A stretch of 64,000 nt of DNA from JAGDZR01 sp049115695 (lineage in GTDB: Bacteria; Bacteroidota; Bacteroidia; Cytophagales; Cyclobacteriaceae), in the NCBI GenBank assembly GCA_049115695.1, contig JAGDZR010000007.1, positions 124,001 through 188,000 on the forward strand, read 5' to 3'. The number at the start of each line of letters is the position of its first letter. Positions within the stretch are counted from its first letter, which is position 1. Shown piece after piece: positions 26,532-34,936 of the stretch. A program made the translations under genes and the position numbers. The notes under the pieces are model-generated. The model was not told the DNA's origin. It did not search any database and was given only the letters and a program-made list of their open reading frames with translations.

Positions 26532-26615
26532 ATGTTAATAATAGACACAAGTTGTTGCGAGACTACAGAAGACTGCTCTACCACAGGATGCTGTGGAGGA
26601 GATAGCTGCTGCTAG
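26532..26615 (+). CDS. 27-residue peptide with seven cysteines, putative SigZ target
   Basis: The frame ATG 26532 to TAG 26613 encodes 27 residues: MLIIDTSCCETTEDC, then STTGCCGGDSCC. Cys are at 8, 9, 15, 20, 21, 26 and 27, three of them as CC pairs. There is no signal peptide, so the product would be cytoplasmic. The cysteine density recalls metallothioneins and other metal-chelating mini-proteins, but I do not recognise the family. Support for a real gene is the ECF-type promoter 23 bases upstream, shared with the SigZ-like gene, and a strong hairpin right after the stop codon, so the unit is complete: promoter, mini-ORF, terminator. It could also be a small RNA with a chance frame. It is too short for ordinary gene finders. 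Confidence 0.62.
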   Translation: MLIIDTSCCETTEDCSTTGCCGGDSCC

Positions 26616-26622
26616 TCTTTAC

Positions 26623-26654
26623 AAGCAAGCGGGAATAGTTCTCGCTTGCTTTTA
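26623..26654 (+). terminator. Terminator of the cysteine-rich mini-gene
   Basis: A 13-bp stem (AAGCAAGCGGGAA / TTCTCGCTTGCTT, one G-U wobble) with a TAG loop begins 7 bases after the stop codon and is followed by TTTAT. It closes the mini-gene as its own transcription unit. Confidence 0.78.
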
Positions 26655-26746
26655 TGTTGGTGTCAACATCATAAATGCATCAAATATGTTTCCCGGCCTT
26701 TGTACTACGCCTACTGACATACCTAAAACTCAGAGCTTTCTTGACA

Positions 26747-29700
26747 TTAATCCAGGTACGCTGATGGAGCTTTACCGAAACGTTCTTTGAAATTCTTTGT
26801 GAAATTGCTCAAATGACTAAATCCAACTGCAAATGACGCTTCTGACACAGTCAAAACCTTCTTCCCTTCCAGTAATGTACGAGCTGTTCTCAATCGGTAT
26901 TCTTTAATATACTGAGTAAGCGAAAGCCCGGTATTAGCCTTGACCTTTCTCTGCAAACTCCTCTCGCTCTGTCCGGTATGCTGGGCTAAAATTGCCCCAT
27001 TGATTTCTGATTTGATGTTTTCTTTGATATAGTTATCAATTTCAATTTTGAGTTTTGAAGGAAATTCTTTCCACTCAATATCACGTGGGTCAATAGACTT
27101 TTCAATCCAGTATTCTGCTCGTTGTTGCTTGGCACGCAATAGGTTGGTTGCCCTGGCTTTGAGCTCCTCGCCATTGAATGGTTTGAACAAATAATCATCC
27201 ACGCCCAGATTCAGTACATCAACTTTGTCCTGCTCCTGCACACGAGCTGTCAGAAACATCATCGGGATTTCCGCCAGCGAAGCATCTTTCTTGATCTCAG
27301 CGGCCATTTCAAAGCCGTCCATGACTGGCATGAGATAGTCTGTAATGATCAGGTCGACTTTTTGTTGTTGCAAGAAGTCAATGCCCTTTTGTCCATCATT
27401 GACTACTGATACTTCGAAGCTTTCATTGAGGATTTGAGCAATGAATCTGCTCATTTCATAGTTATCTTCGACTATCAGGATATGCTGTTTCTTTTCGCCA
27501 GGATGAATAGCTGGTTTGCTTTCTTCTGCAATGGCATGTTTCTGAAGTTCGGTGATTGTTACTTTATCTCCGATTGATCTAGTAGGTTCATCCGTCTGAA
27601 TCTCCACCAACTGGTCAGCTTGCAAATGCGCTTTTCCTTTCTGAAAGATCAGGGTAAAAACAGTTCCCTTGTCAACCCCACTCTCAACAGCTATTGTCGC
27701 TCCGTGGAGTTCTACCAACTCTTTGGAGAGCGCAAGGCCCACCCCAGTACCTTCTCCGCTTTTGGTGTGCGGACTTTGATAAAACCTGTCAAAGACAAAC
27801 GGGAGATCAGTCTCTGGAATACCAACTCCCGTATCTGAAACACTGAATACAACTCGATCCTCTTTCTCTTGCATTCTCAGGACGATTTGACCATCATTTT
27901 GGGTGAATCGGAAGGCATTGGCCAGCAGGTTAACAAAAATAGTTTCGAACTTGTCCTTGTCCAGGTAAAGTGTTGCTTCGGGAAGCAGTTCTTCTTTGTA
28001 ATCAATTCGTTTATCAAAAAACTTGGATGAGAAGAAATCTCCTACCTTGCTCAGCAGCTGAGCCGGGTGAACAAGTGTAGCATACAATTGCACCTTACCC
28101 GCTTCCAATTTGGAAATATCCAGGATGTTATTCACCATCTTGAGTAGTCGCTCACTGTTCCTGTAGGACACCTTAAGATTGGCATATTGTTCATCATTGA
28201 GTGATCCAAACTTGCCTTTTAGTGTTTGATCGACGGTACCCATGGTAAGCGTCAAAGGCGTCCGAAGTTCGTGTGAAATGTTTGTAAAGAATAGACTTTT
28301 CAACTCATCTGCCTGGAGCAGCTTTTCATGTTGATCCGAGATGGTATGCGCGTCTTTTTCCGCTTGTTCTTTCTGGATACGGATTTGATTGGTTCGCTCC
28401 TCAATGATCCCTTCCAGTTTCAGTTTGTCACGCTCCAGCCGCCTGGTATTTAGTTTGACTATGCCCCAAATGAATCCAACAAACAGTGCAGCATACAGGC
28501 CATAAGCCCACCACGCATAGTACCAGGGAGGTAAAACCGTAAAGGTAAAGCCCTTCATCTCGCTTGCTACAGCATAAGTGTTTCTTGCCTGAACACGAAA
28601 TGTAAAAGTGCCATGGGGAAGATTGGTGTAAGCTTTCTGATGTTCATCGTTCCATTCAGACCATTCTTGATCGAATTCCTCGAGTTTCCACCGATAGCGT
28701 GTTTTATCGATGTTTTCGTAAAATGCTGCGGCAAATTCCATACGCAACGAATTGTGTGAAAATGGTAGACGCAAATCCGTTGGATAATCCTCAAAGCCAT
28801 TGAACAAAACAGAGTCACGGTTGATGAAACGAACAGCTGACAGATTTACCGGAAAAGTGTTGTAAGTGGGTTGATGCCTGGGATCAATATGGATGATGTT
28901 GGAAACCGTAGACCAGAATACATTGGCAGAATCGACCACTTCAGTATGGAATTCCTGTAAGCCATCGAATTTCAATGGTGCAAAATCAATTCTTTGGAAA
29001 CCAGTGGCAGTCTTTTTAAGCCGATGAGCTGAATTGGTTGTGTAATAATAAAGATCACCATTTGGTCCTTCACTGATTTTGCTTACTCCCTTGCCTTCTG
29101 TTAAGGCTGCAAAGCGTTCATCCATGATCAAGCGATTTTGACTCGGTTCATGCCGATAAATACCATTCACGGTTGCTACCAGTGCATCACCTTGATAGGT
29201 GTAAACATAGTTGGCAGTATTAGCTGGTAAACCATCATTTGCTCCATAAGTCTGCTGTTCCAGGATTTCGCCCTGTTCCCAGTCATATTTGATCCGATAA
29301 ATGCCAAAATTGCGTTCGCTGATCCAGATATTGTCATCCACTCCCAATGCCATGTAGTGAACAGAAGGGAACAACTTTTCGTGTTGTTTTTTCACTTGCC
29401 AGTTTCCATTAGACTTTTTCAAATGCAAGAGTTCTCCATCATGGCTACCCAGTAATAATTCATTGGAATCGCGGGAACGCAATCCTGCCCAGTAAATACC
29501 ATCCCTACCGGCAATTGGTTTTATTTCGGGTTTCAGTTCATAGACGGCACTTGAGGTTAATCCGATCAGATCGTCCTCAACCCCGATCGTTCTCCAGGAT
29601 TCCTTTGCATGTAATCGATTAAACGATGGAAGATAAAACGGGTCAATCAAGTGATCCCATTTTTCGTGGAAATGCCCTGAAGTAGCTGAAAGGTACAATC

Positions 29701-30757
29701 CGTCATCAAATTTTGTAATAAAACTGACCACTCCTTTTACACCCATTCTTTCATCCAATACTGTGTATGGGGAAAAGACTTCAACTGCATCAAAACCTCC
29801 GCTAGTTCCCACCCATAGGAGGTTGTTTTGATCCAACGTTATATCGAGTACCTGGTCTCTGGACAGCCCTTTGCTTTCATTAAGAAACTGAATGGGATTG
29901 CCATTAAGATCTGTGATTAACAGGCCATTGTCATCATAAATGGCGATATATGAATCGAGCAGGGCGACTGCATTCATCCTTTTGGAGGAGGCGAGGAATT
30001 GAGCCGCCTGACGATCAATATCCATTTTCTCGAAGGTTGAGAAATCATAAAACCCTTTATTCGTGATGACGACAGATTTGCGGGCTGTTTCAACAATCAC
30101 CATTTGATTGGTTGCCAGTACATCACTTTTGGGATTGACGGAAACCAACTTCCATTCTTTGTTCTGGAGTACATAAAGTTCTTGATTTTGAAATGCGTAT
30201 AGCTGACCCTTGTTAACCCCAGCAATAAGTCCATAAGGTGCTAAGGGTACGGTGAACCATTCTTTTGTCTGATGATTGAGAGAGAATAGTCGATCAGTTG
30301 CCACAAAATAGACTTGGTTACCGGAGGTATAGGTGCGCCAAATGGTAAAGTCCTTGTTGGAGAGTTCGCTGTATTGATCTTTGATAGAGTTGATGGTCAA
30401 AGCACCATTTTCATTAGACTGAAGGATGCCTATTTCATGATTTCCTGCTACATAGATTGTTCCATCAGGCACTTGCACCACACTATGCAACAATACATTT
30501 TCTGACGTGGTAACTCGTGTGTAATGATGGCCATCGAAAACCAGAAGCCCGGCATTTCCAGCAATGTAGATGCGGTTGTCTTGCCCTGTGAGAATTTCGA
30601 ATGACTGAGTTGAAAACTTGTAGTCTGCCGGATCATAGTGCTCAATGAAAGGAAGGCCTATCGACTTTATCTTGCTCGGCTGTCCAAAACAAAAAACTGA
30701 CAAGAATAGGACGATAGAGACCATCAGAAGTCTCATAAAGTTTTTGAACACATGCAT
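26747..30757 (-). CDS. Hybrid two-component system (HTCS) sensor-regulator
   Basis: A 1336-residue one-protein signalling system. In order: signal peptide; a periplasmic two-component-regulator propeller (blades such as YIAGNAGLLVFDGH, LWVGTSGGFDAVEVF); a Y_Y_Y domain (RYRWKLEEFDQEWSEWNDE) near 690; a membrane helix at ~750-770 (YAWWAYGLYAALFVGFIWGI); a HisKA domain with His829 in NISHELRTPLTL; an HATPase domain (FVNLLANAFRFTQNDG, SDTGVGIPE, GTGVGLALS); a receiver domain with Asp1140 (LIITDYLMPVMDG); and a C-terminal AraC-type DNA-binding domain. HTCS proteins usually sense oligosaccharides and switch on polysaccharide-utilisation genes. No SusC/SusD pair lies nearby, so the target is unclear; the adjacent secreted proteins are candidates. 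Confidence 0.95.
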   Translation of the reverse strand: MHVFKNFMRLLMVSIVLFLSVFCFGQPSKIKSIGLPFIEHYDPADYKFSTQSFEILTGQDNRIYIAGNAGLLVFDGHHYTRVTTSENVLLHSVVQVPDGTIYVAGNHEIGILQSNENGALTINSIKDQYSELSNKDFTIWRTYTSGNQVYFVATDRLFSLNHQTKEWFTVPLAPYGLIAGVNKGQLYAFQNQELYVLQNKEWKLVSVNPKSDVLATNQMVIVETARKSVVITNKGFYDFSTFEKMDIDRQAAQFLASSKRMNAVALLDSYIAIYDDNGLLITDLNGNPIQFLNESKGLSRDQVLDITLDQNNLLWVGTSGGFDAVEVFSPYTVLDERMGVKGVVSFITKFDDGLYLSATSGHFHEKWDHLIDPFYLPSFNRLHAKESWRTIGVEDDLIGLTSSAVYELKPEIKPIAGRDGIYWAGLRSRDSNELLLGSHDGELLHLKKSNGNWQVKKQHEKLFPSVHYMALGVDDNIWISERNFGIYRIKYDWEQGEILEQQTYGANDGLPANTANYVYTYQGDALVATVNGIYRHEPSQNRLIMDERFAALTEGKGVSKISEGPNGDLYYYTTNSAHRLKKTATGFQRIDFAPLKFDGLQEFHTEVVDSANVFWSTVSNIIHIDPRHQPTYNTFPVNLSAVRFINRDSVLFNGFEDYPTDLRLPFSHNSLRMEFAAAFYENIDKTRYRWKLEEFDQEWSEWNDEHQKAYTNLPHGTFTFRVQARNTYAVASEMKGFTFTVLPPWYYAWWAYGLYAALFVGFIWGIVKLNTRRLERDKLKLEGIIEERTNQIRIQKEQAEKDAHTISDQHEKLLQADELKSLFFTNISHELRTPLTLTMGTVDQTLKGKFGSLNDEQYANLKVSYRNSERLLKMVNNILDISKLEAGKVQLYATLVHPAQLLSKVGDFFSSKFFDKRIDYKEELLPEATLYLDKDKFETIFVNLLANAFRFTQNDGQIVLRMQEKEDRVVFSVSDTGVGIPETDLPFVFDRFYQSPHTKSGEGTGVGLALSKELVELHGATIAVESGVDKGTVFTLIFQKGKAHLQADQLVEIQTDEPTRSIGDKVTITELQKHAIAEESKPAIHPGEKKQHILIVEDNYEMSRFIAQILNESFEVSVVNDGQKGIDFLQQQKVDLIITDYLMPVMDGFEMAAEIKKDASLAEIPMMFLTARVQEQDKVDVLNLGVDDYLFKPFNGEELKARATNLLRAKQQRAEYWIEKSIDPRDIEWKEFPSKLKIEIDNYIKENIKSEINGAILAQHTGQSERSLQRKVKANTGLSLTQYIKEYRLRTARTLLEGKKVLTVSEASFAVGFSHLSNFTKNFKERFGKAPSAYLD

Positions 30758-30884
30758 AATGGAAGACTAAAGTATTACATCTTTTGAATTTGTTAATTAT
30801 ATGATAAATAAATGGAGAGCCACATGGTTGATGACCCTCCTTCCATTCGAGGTTGTAACCCCAGGTTGTTGTGAATAGTAATGC

Positions 30885-32912
30885 TCAATTAGCTATCAAA
30901 TCTCCTCTATGTAAAATCCAGGTTCCACCTATATATTCTAGGAAGATGCTATTGATTGTATGTGAAGTTCCATTTGGAAAACTTGCTTGTGGATTTCCAA
31001 TCTCTACTTCAAAGTGATTAGTATAAGCGGACTTTGGAGTGCCGTTTATAGTGATGTCACTATTGCCAAAACTTAGAAGCATCCTTTTGCTTGAACCCTC
31101 AAACGGATTCCAACCAAATTGTCGGGCAATGATTACTTTATCACCAGCGCTTGGTGAATCTGGCAGGGTTACGGTGCAGTTGAAAGTACTAAAAAGAGTT
31201 GAATCATAGGCGTTTGAAAAATAGAGGAAGTAATCGGAGTTTCCGGCAGGTATGGTATGTGAACTTCCACTTTCTGTTGCATAAACTCTGGAAGATCCAC
31301 CGCTTGGTGCTGCCCATTCTATACCATTAGCTGTAACGCTTAGTACTTGTCCGGTTGTGCCCAGTGAAGCAGGTAACTCCTTATAGGAGGCAAGATCTAT
31401 CCCGGTAGCCTCGTTGTTGCCGGTTACTTTGAGTATATCATCAGTCAGGCTCAAATCCTGAATTTCATTAGTCACATCTCCATCTACTTCGGTAAATGAA
31501 GTCAAGTAACCGTTGTTATTTGCGTAAGCATCTACCTCTGCTTCGGTCAACTGTGTGTCTGTATTGTCCTTGTAAATGCTCAAGTCTATTTCAGTAGCAG
31601 TGGTGTTGTTGGTTACAGTAAGAACATCATCTGTTAGATCTAAGTCCTGAATTTCGTTGGTAACATCTCCATCGACTTCTGTAAAGGAAGTCAGGTAGCC
31701 ATTGTTGTTTGTGTAGGCATCCACCTCTGCCTCAGTCAGCTGTGTGTCGGTATTGTCTTTGTAAATACTCAGGTCTATCTCGGTGGCAGTGGAGTTATTG
31801 GTAACTGTCAAGATATCATCTGTTAGATCTAAATCCTGAATTTCATTGGTCACATCTCCGTCTACTTCAGCAATCAGGTAACCGTTATTATCTGCGTAGG
31901 CATCCACCTCTGCCTCAGTCAGCTGTGTGTCGGTATTGTCTTTGTAAACGCTCAGATCTATCTCGGTGGCAGTGTTGTTGTTGGTTACAGTCAGGATATC
32001 ATCAGTCAGATCTAAATCCTGAATTTCATTAGTTACATCTCCATCTACTTCGGTGAATGAAGTCAAGTAACCGTTGTTATTTGCGTAAGCATCTACCTCA
32101 GCTTCTGTTAACTGTGTGTCGGTATTGTCTTTGTAAACACTCAGGTCGATTTCGGATGCGAAGGCATTGTTGGTCACTTTAAGCACATTGTTGGTAAGGC
32201 TCAAATCTTGAATTTCATTTGTACTATCTCCATCGGATTCAGCATAAGAAGTCAAGTAGCCATTGTTAGCCGTAAATTCATCTACCTCTGCTTCTGTGAG
32301 TTTTGTATCCTTATTCAAAAAAGGTGTAAGGTCTATGGCAGTGGCATTCCCGTTTTTAGTGATAGTCAAAATGTTGCCTTCCAATTTTAAGTCCTGAAGC
32401 TCGTTGGTAGAGTCTGCATCTGCATCATTCACAGCATCTTCAATAGATCCACCATTGCCAGAAAGGGTGATGGTGTTTCCTGTTTTAGTCAAGGTCTGGG
32501 TATTACCCGAACTACTCGCCGCATGTAAGGCGTATGGTACTGCCAGAAGTTCCTTTGATCCCACCACGGTGAAATTTGATCCTCCTGTATCATCTAGAGC
32601 GACTTCAATGAATTTGGCACCTGATGACCAGTCGATTCCATTGAAAGAACCTCGCACAGGATCACCGCTTCCCAATACTAAGTCCACTAGTCCGAATCCA
32701 TTGGTCTGTTCGCTATGAGTTTCTGTATAAACTGCAGTTCCTGTAGCGGACGCTTCCAGTATAGAAACTTGTAAGGACACGTCCTGGTTGGTTATAGGAT
32801 CGTTATTGGCATTTCTGATGATGGCCTGATAGCCAAAGCCAGTGGGCGTCTGTGCGACGGTAAGCCCTATAGATAGGATTCCAATAAAGAAGTGAGTTAA
32901 AAAATTTTTCAT
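30885..32912 (-). CDS. Secreted protein with 63-residue tandem repeats
   Basis: A 675-residue protein with a signal peptide (MKNFLTHFFIGILSIGLTVA) and an N-terminal domain common in Bacteroidota surface proteins (GFGYQAIIRNANNDPITNQD, then GLVDLVLGSGDPVRGSF). A half unit and five full repeats of about 63 residues follow, with the pattern TQLTEAEVDAYANNNGYL, VDGDVTNEIQDLDL, TVTNNNTATEIDLSVYKDN. A C-terminal beta-rich domain begins near residue 520. The repeats likely form a fibrous stalk resembling tail-fibre or adhesin shafts; this is inference. It lacks an evident T9SS sorting domain, but its upstream neighbour 8 bases away has one, so the two are co-transcribed. The function is unknown. Confidence 0.88.
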   Translation of the reverse strand: MKNFLTHFFIGILSIGLTVAQTPTGFGYQAIIRNANNDPITNQDVSLQVSILEASATGTAVYTETHSEQTNGFGLVDLVLGSGDPVRGSFNGIDWSSGAKFIEVALDDTGGSNFTVVGSKELLAVPYALHAASSSGNTQTLTKTGNTITLSGNGGSIEDAVNDADADSTNELQDLKLEGNILTITKNGNATAIDLTPFLNKDTKLTEAEVDEFTANNGYLTSYAESDGDSTNEIQDLSLTNNVLKVTNNAFASEIDLSVYKDNTDTQLTEAEVDAYANNNGYLTSFTEVDGDVTNEIQDLDLTDDILTVTNNNTATEIDLSVYKDNTDTQLTEAEVDAYADNNGYLIAEVDGDVTNEIQDLDLTDDILTVTNNSTATEIDLSIYKDNTDTQLTEAEVDAYTNNNGYLTSFTEVDGDVTNEIQDLDLTDDVLTVTNNTTATEIDLSIYKDNTDTQLTEAEVDAYANNNGYLTSFTEVDGDVTNEIQDLSLTDDILKVTGNNEATGIDLASYKELPASLGTTGQVLSVTANGIEWAAPSGGSSRVYATESGSSHTIPAGNSDYFLYFSNAYDSTLFSTFNCTVTLPDSPSAGDKVIIARQFGWNPFEGSSKRMLLSFGNSDITINGTPKSAYTNHFEVEIGNPQASFPNGTSHTINSIFLEYIGGTWILHRGDLIAN
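31380..32310 (-). repeat. Five tandem ~189-bp coding repeats
   Basis: The repeats encode the units starting D-T-K/Q-LTEAEVD of the secreted protein. The outer units (first and last) have diverged most (NEIQDLSLTNNVLKVT and DDILKVTGNNEATGIDL), while units 2-4 are near-identical. Unit 3 lacks nine bases (YLIAEVDGD in place of YLTSFTEVDGD). This pattern fits expansion by slippage or recombination from inner units. Confidence 0.9.
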
Positions 32913-32920
32913 GGTAACTG

Positions 32921-33427
32921 TTATTTGGTCTTGGTTAGTTTGTAGATATGTGGACTTGTGTCCGATTCACGTTCAACATAAAGCAGGTAGATACCTGTTG
33001 GCTGCTCGGTGAGATCCATCTCAAAAGCATCCGTCAAGTGGACCTCCCTTGGTTGCATAATCACTTTCCCCTGCAGATTGACCATACTTAGTTGTACAGG
33101 TGTATGGCTGGAGCTACTTTTAATTCGAAAGCTTTGGGCAAATGGGTTGGGGTATACCACCACTTCAAAAGCAGATGGTTCTTTCACTGATAAGGCATCA
33201 ACTACCAGAGACGGCCCAAGGTAACCGTGCTTAAGTGTGTTTTGGTTGTTAGAGAGATTTGCTAAAATGAGTCCGCCTACGCTGGACTCTAGTGTGTGGT
33301 GTTCACTACTCAATTTACCTCCACCGCTAACAATTCCTTGATGCTCGATGGTTTGTGCATATCCATATATGGAGAGGTATATTGCCAAAATGGTGATGGG
33401 CCATTTAGATTTTACTAAGCGTGTCAT
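32921..33427 (-). CDS. Small secreted protein with type A T9SS sorting domain
   Basis: A 168-residue protein with a signal peptide (ITILAIYLSIYGYAQ), a short mature part (HQGIVSGGGKLSSEHHTLES, then NTLKHGYLGP) and a C-terminal type A sorting domain from about residue 86 (VVVYPNPFAQSFRI, then VNLQGKVIMQPREV, and PTGIYLLYVE). The region before the sorting domain resembles the short leader seen in other Bacteroidota proteins of the type 'sigpep - HTLESSVGG - sorting domain', of unknown role. It precedes the repeat protein by 8 bases, forming a two-gene unit. The first Met is ATG 33427. Confidence 0.9.
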   Translation of the reverse strand: MTRLVKSKWPITILAIYLSIYGYAQTIEHQGIVSGGGKLSSEHHTLESSVGGLILANLSNNQNTLKHGYLGPSLVVDALSVKEPSAFEVVVYPNPFAQSFRIKSSSSHTPVQLSMVNLQGKVIMQPREVHLTDAFEMDLTEQPTGIYLLYVERESDTSPHIYKLTKTK

Positions 33428-33729
33428 TTGTCAGTATTGATTGTATCTGGCAAATATTATTTGATCGCCCTATTGGCTTTTAACACGATAGCGCCAATGT
33501 TTATGGGATTACGCCAACATGGCCCAAAAGATCAATAATCGTGCTTTTCCTACAGACTCAAATGGCTTTACATTTTTAGTAAAACTTAAGAAAGATGGCG
33601 TATTGGACGGTATTAAGAACTGTCTTCATCAATGCTCATGGAACATTTTTATGAGCGTCAACCTGGAAGGCATGCAGGATTAAGCGCATTCCTAACTCCT
33701 TTTCGTAAATGGACAATTCTCCAATTACT
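33428..33729. other. Intergenic region between the T9SS gene and the sulfatase remnant
   Basis: No gene recognised. I looked for the missing C-terminal part of the sulfatase here on the minus strand and did not find it in any frame. The minus-strand frame 33658-33981 is a shadow of the repeat element and sulfatase remnant. Confidence 0.35.
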
Positions 33730-33811
33730 GTCATGCCAGAATGGCGTCTTTGGTAATTGGAAGACTGGCATAAATTTCACGCTCTTCTCTTTTATAACAA
33801 AGATTCCTGCC
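33730..33811 (-). repeat. Bipartite REP-like element at the sulfatase breakpoint
   Basis: On the minus strand this 82-base element opens with GGCAGGAATCTTTGTTAT and ends with AAAGACGCCATTCTGGCATGAC-type sequence (GACGCCATTCTGGCATGAC). The two ends match the element at 50268-50351 (GGCAGGGATCTTTGATAT; GACGCCATGCTGGCGTGAC), while the middle differs. Just outside the end box, CCAATTAC and GTAATTGG form an inverted pair. The element lies exactly where sulfatase similarity stops, and its last box supplies the residues KDAILA and the TGA stop of the truncated gene. Confidence 0.72.
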
Positions 33812-34258
33812 TTGCACCGCATGTTCAAACCCCAAGTCCGATGGTCTGGAGGGGTAATTATCTCCCAGATGCCATTTCCCAAACATGGCCGTTTGGTAAC
33901 CATTTTCTCTAAAAACCTGAGCCATGGTTGCAGAGCCTTCCGGAAGTGCATCCCTGCCCTTGTAGGTGGCCCATGTGCCATTATTGATCGGATATCGACC
34001 TGTCAGCAGGGCACTCCTTGTTGGTGTACACTTTGGACTTACATGAAAATCTGTTAATCGAACAGACTCTTGATAGAATGCATCAATTTCAGGCGTTTTC
34101 AACCAGGGATTACCATGACAGCCTAAGTCACCTATCCCCTGATCATCAGTCATGATCAGGATAACGTTGGGTTTATTTATGTTCTGAGCAAAAGCTGACT
34201 CAGCGATTAATCCCGCTAAAATTATTCCTAACAGGGTACGACAAATTGAAAGGTTCAT
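33731..34258 (-). pseudogene. Sulfatase, N-terminal fragment truncated by a repeat element
   Basis: The frame encodes a signal peptide (MNLSICRTLLGIILAGLIAE, cut after SAFAQ) and the first ~150 residues of a formylglycine-dependent sulfatase: NVILIMTDDQGIGDLGCHGN with metal-binding Asp residues, the modification motif CTPTR (Cys77) in CTPTRSALLTGRYP, and ATMAQVFRENGYQTAMFGKW. Similarity ends at GFEHAVQ, after which the frame enters the REP-like element and stops at residue 175; family members have about 450-600 residues. The catalytic C-terminal half is missing, so the protein cannot be active. I set the start at ATG 34258, which begins the signal peptide; the ORF extends 36 codons further upstream without sense. 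Confidence 0.87.
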
Positions 34259-34343
34259 GATATGATCCATATCCCCTAAAATGAACAATGTTGACCAATT
34301 ATGTGAAGGCAAATGGTTCCTCAAGATATCCTGATGCTGTAGG

Positions 34344-34889
34344 TCATTCGTCCCATTCAAAAGCATTTATCCGGATACCCCTATAACAATCATCTACACA
34401 TCCGTTTGGCACATAACCACAAGTGGTCATTAGTCCATTGTCTGCAGTTTCAAAGTAAAGTGTATTGTCTTCCTGATTAACAATCAAGAACGATGTTGAA
34501 CAAGCTGTATACAATTCATCAATTGTTAACAATTCAGCACCGATTTCATGAATGCCCAATTCAGATCCTTCTTCTTGATATGTATCGGTTACAGTCCTTT
34601 TACCTGTCCGTTGATCAATACTGAATTCCTGATAGCTCCTGGCAACTACCACTCCATCTTTTACTTTAATTTCAGTGGTATGACCAAACCCCACCCAAGA
34701 CTGAAAGGTGGTTTGATAGGTATATGAATTGCCGTTTTGATTCTTAAGTTCAGACCATTTCGATTTGCTTTCAACATATGATAATCCTCCTTCTCCTCTC
34801 AATGTGGACAGCACTGATAAATCTGGTTCAGAACCACAAGCCCAGATGTTTAGACATACAACTAATCCCAGTAAAAATTTCGATCTCAT
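34344..34889 (-). CDS. Small lipoprotein, DUF6174-like
   Basis: A 181-residue lipoprotein with signal MRSKFLLGLVVCLNIWAC and lipid Cys in IWACGSE. The body (KWSELKNQNGNSYTYQTTFQ, then TTEIKVKDGVVVARSYQEF, and TIDELYTACSTS) follows the pattern of DUF6174 proteins: an amphipathic strand pair, a V-x-DG-x-V hairpin and a short helix. The C-terminal part carries four cysteines (TTCGYVPNGCVDDCYRGI). The function is unknown. The ORF opens 7 codons upstream, but that start would displace the signal peptide. It is preceded by the ankyrin gene 47 bases away on the same strand and followed by the sulfatase fragment. Confidence 0.78.
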   Translation of the reverse strand: MRSKFLLGLVVCLNIWACGSEPDLSVLSTLRGEGGLSYVESKSKWSELKNQNGNSYTYQTTFQSWVGFGHTTEIKVKDGVVVARSYQEFSIDQRTGKRTVTDTYQEEGSELGIHEIGAELLTIDELYTACSTSFLIVNQEDNTLYFETADNGLMTTCGYVPNGCVDDCYRGIRINAFEWDE

Positions 34890-34936
34890 TTTGTAAATAT
34901 TGGTTGGCATGATGCACTCAAAAGAAATGCCAAAAA

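Noticed and set aside
31380..32310. CRISPR-like regular repeats
   Set aside because: The units are 189 bases, in one reading frame and code for protein repeats; there are no short repeats with unique spacers.
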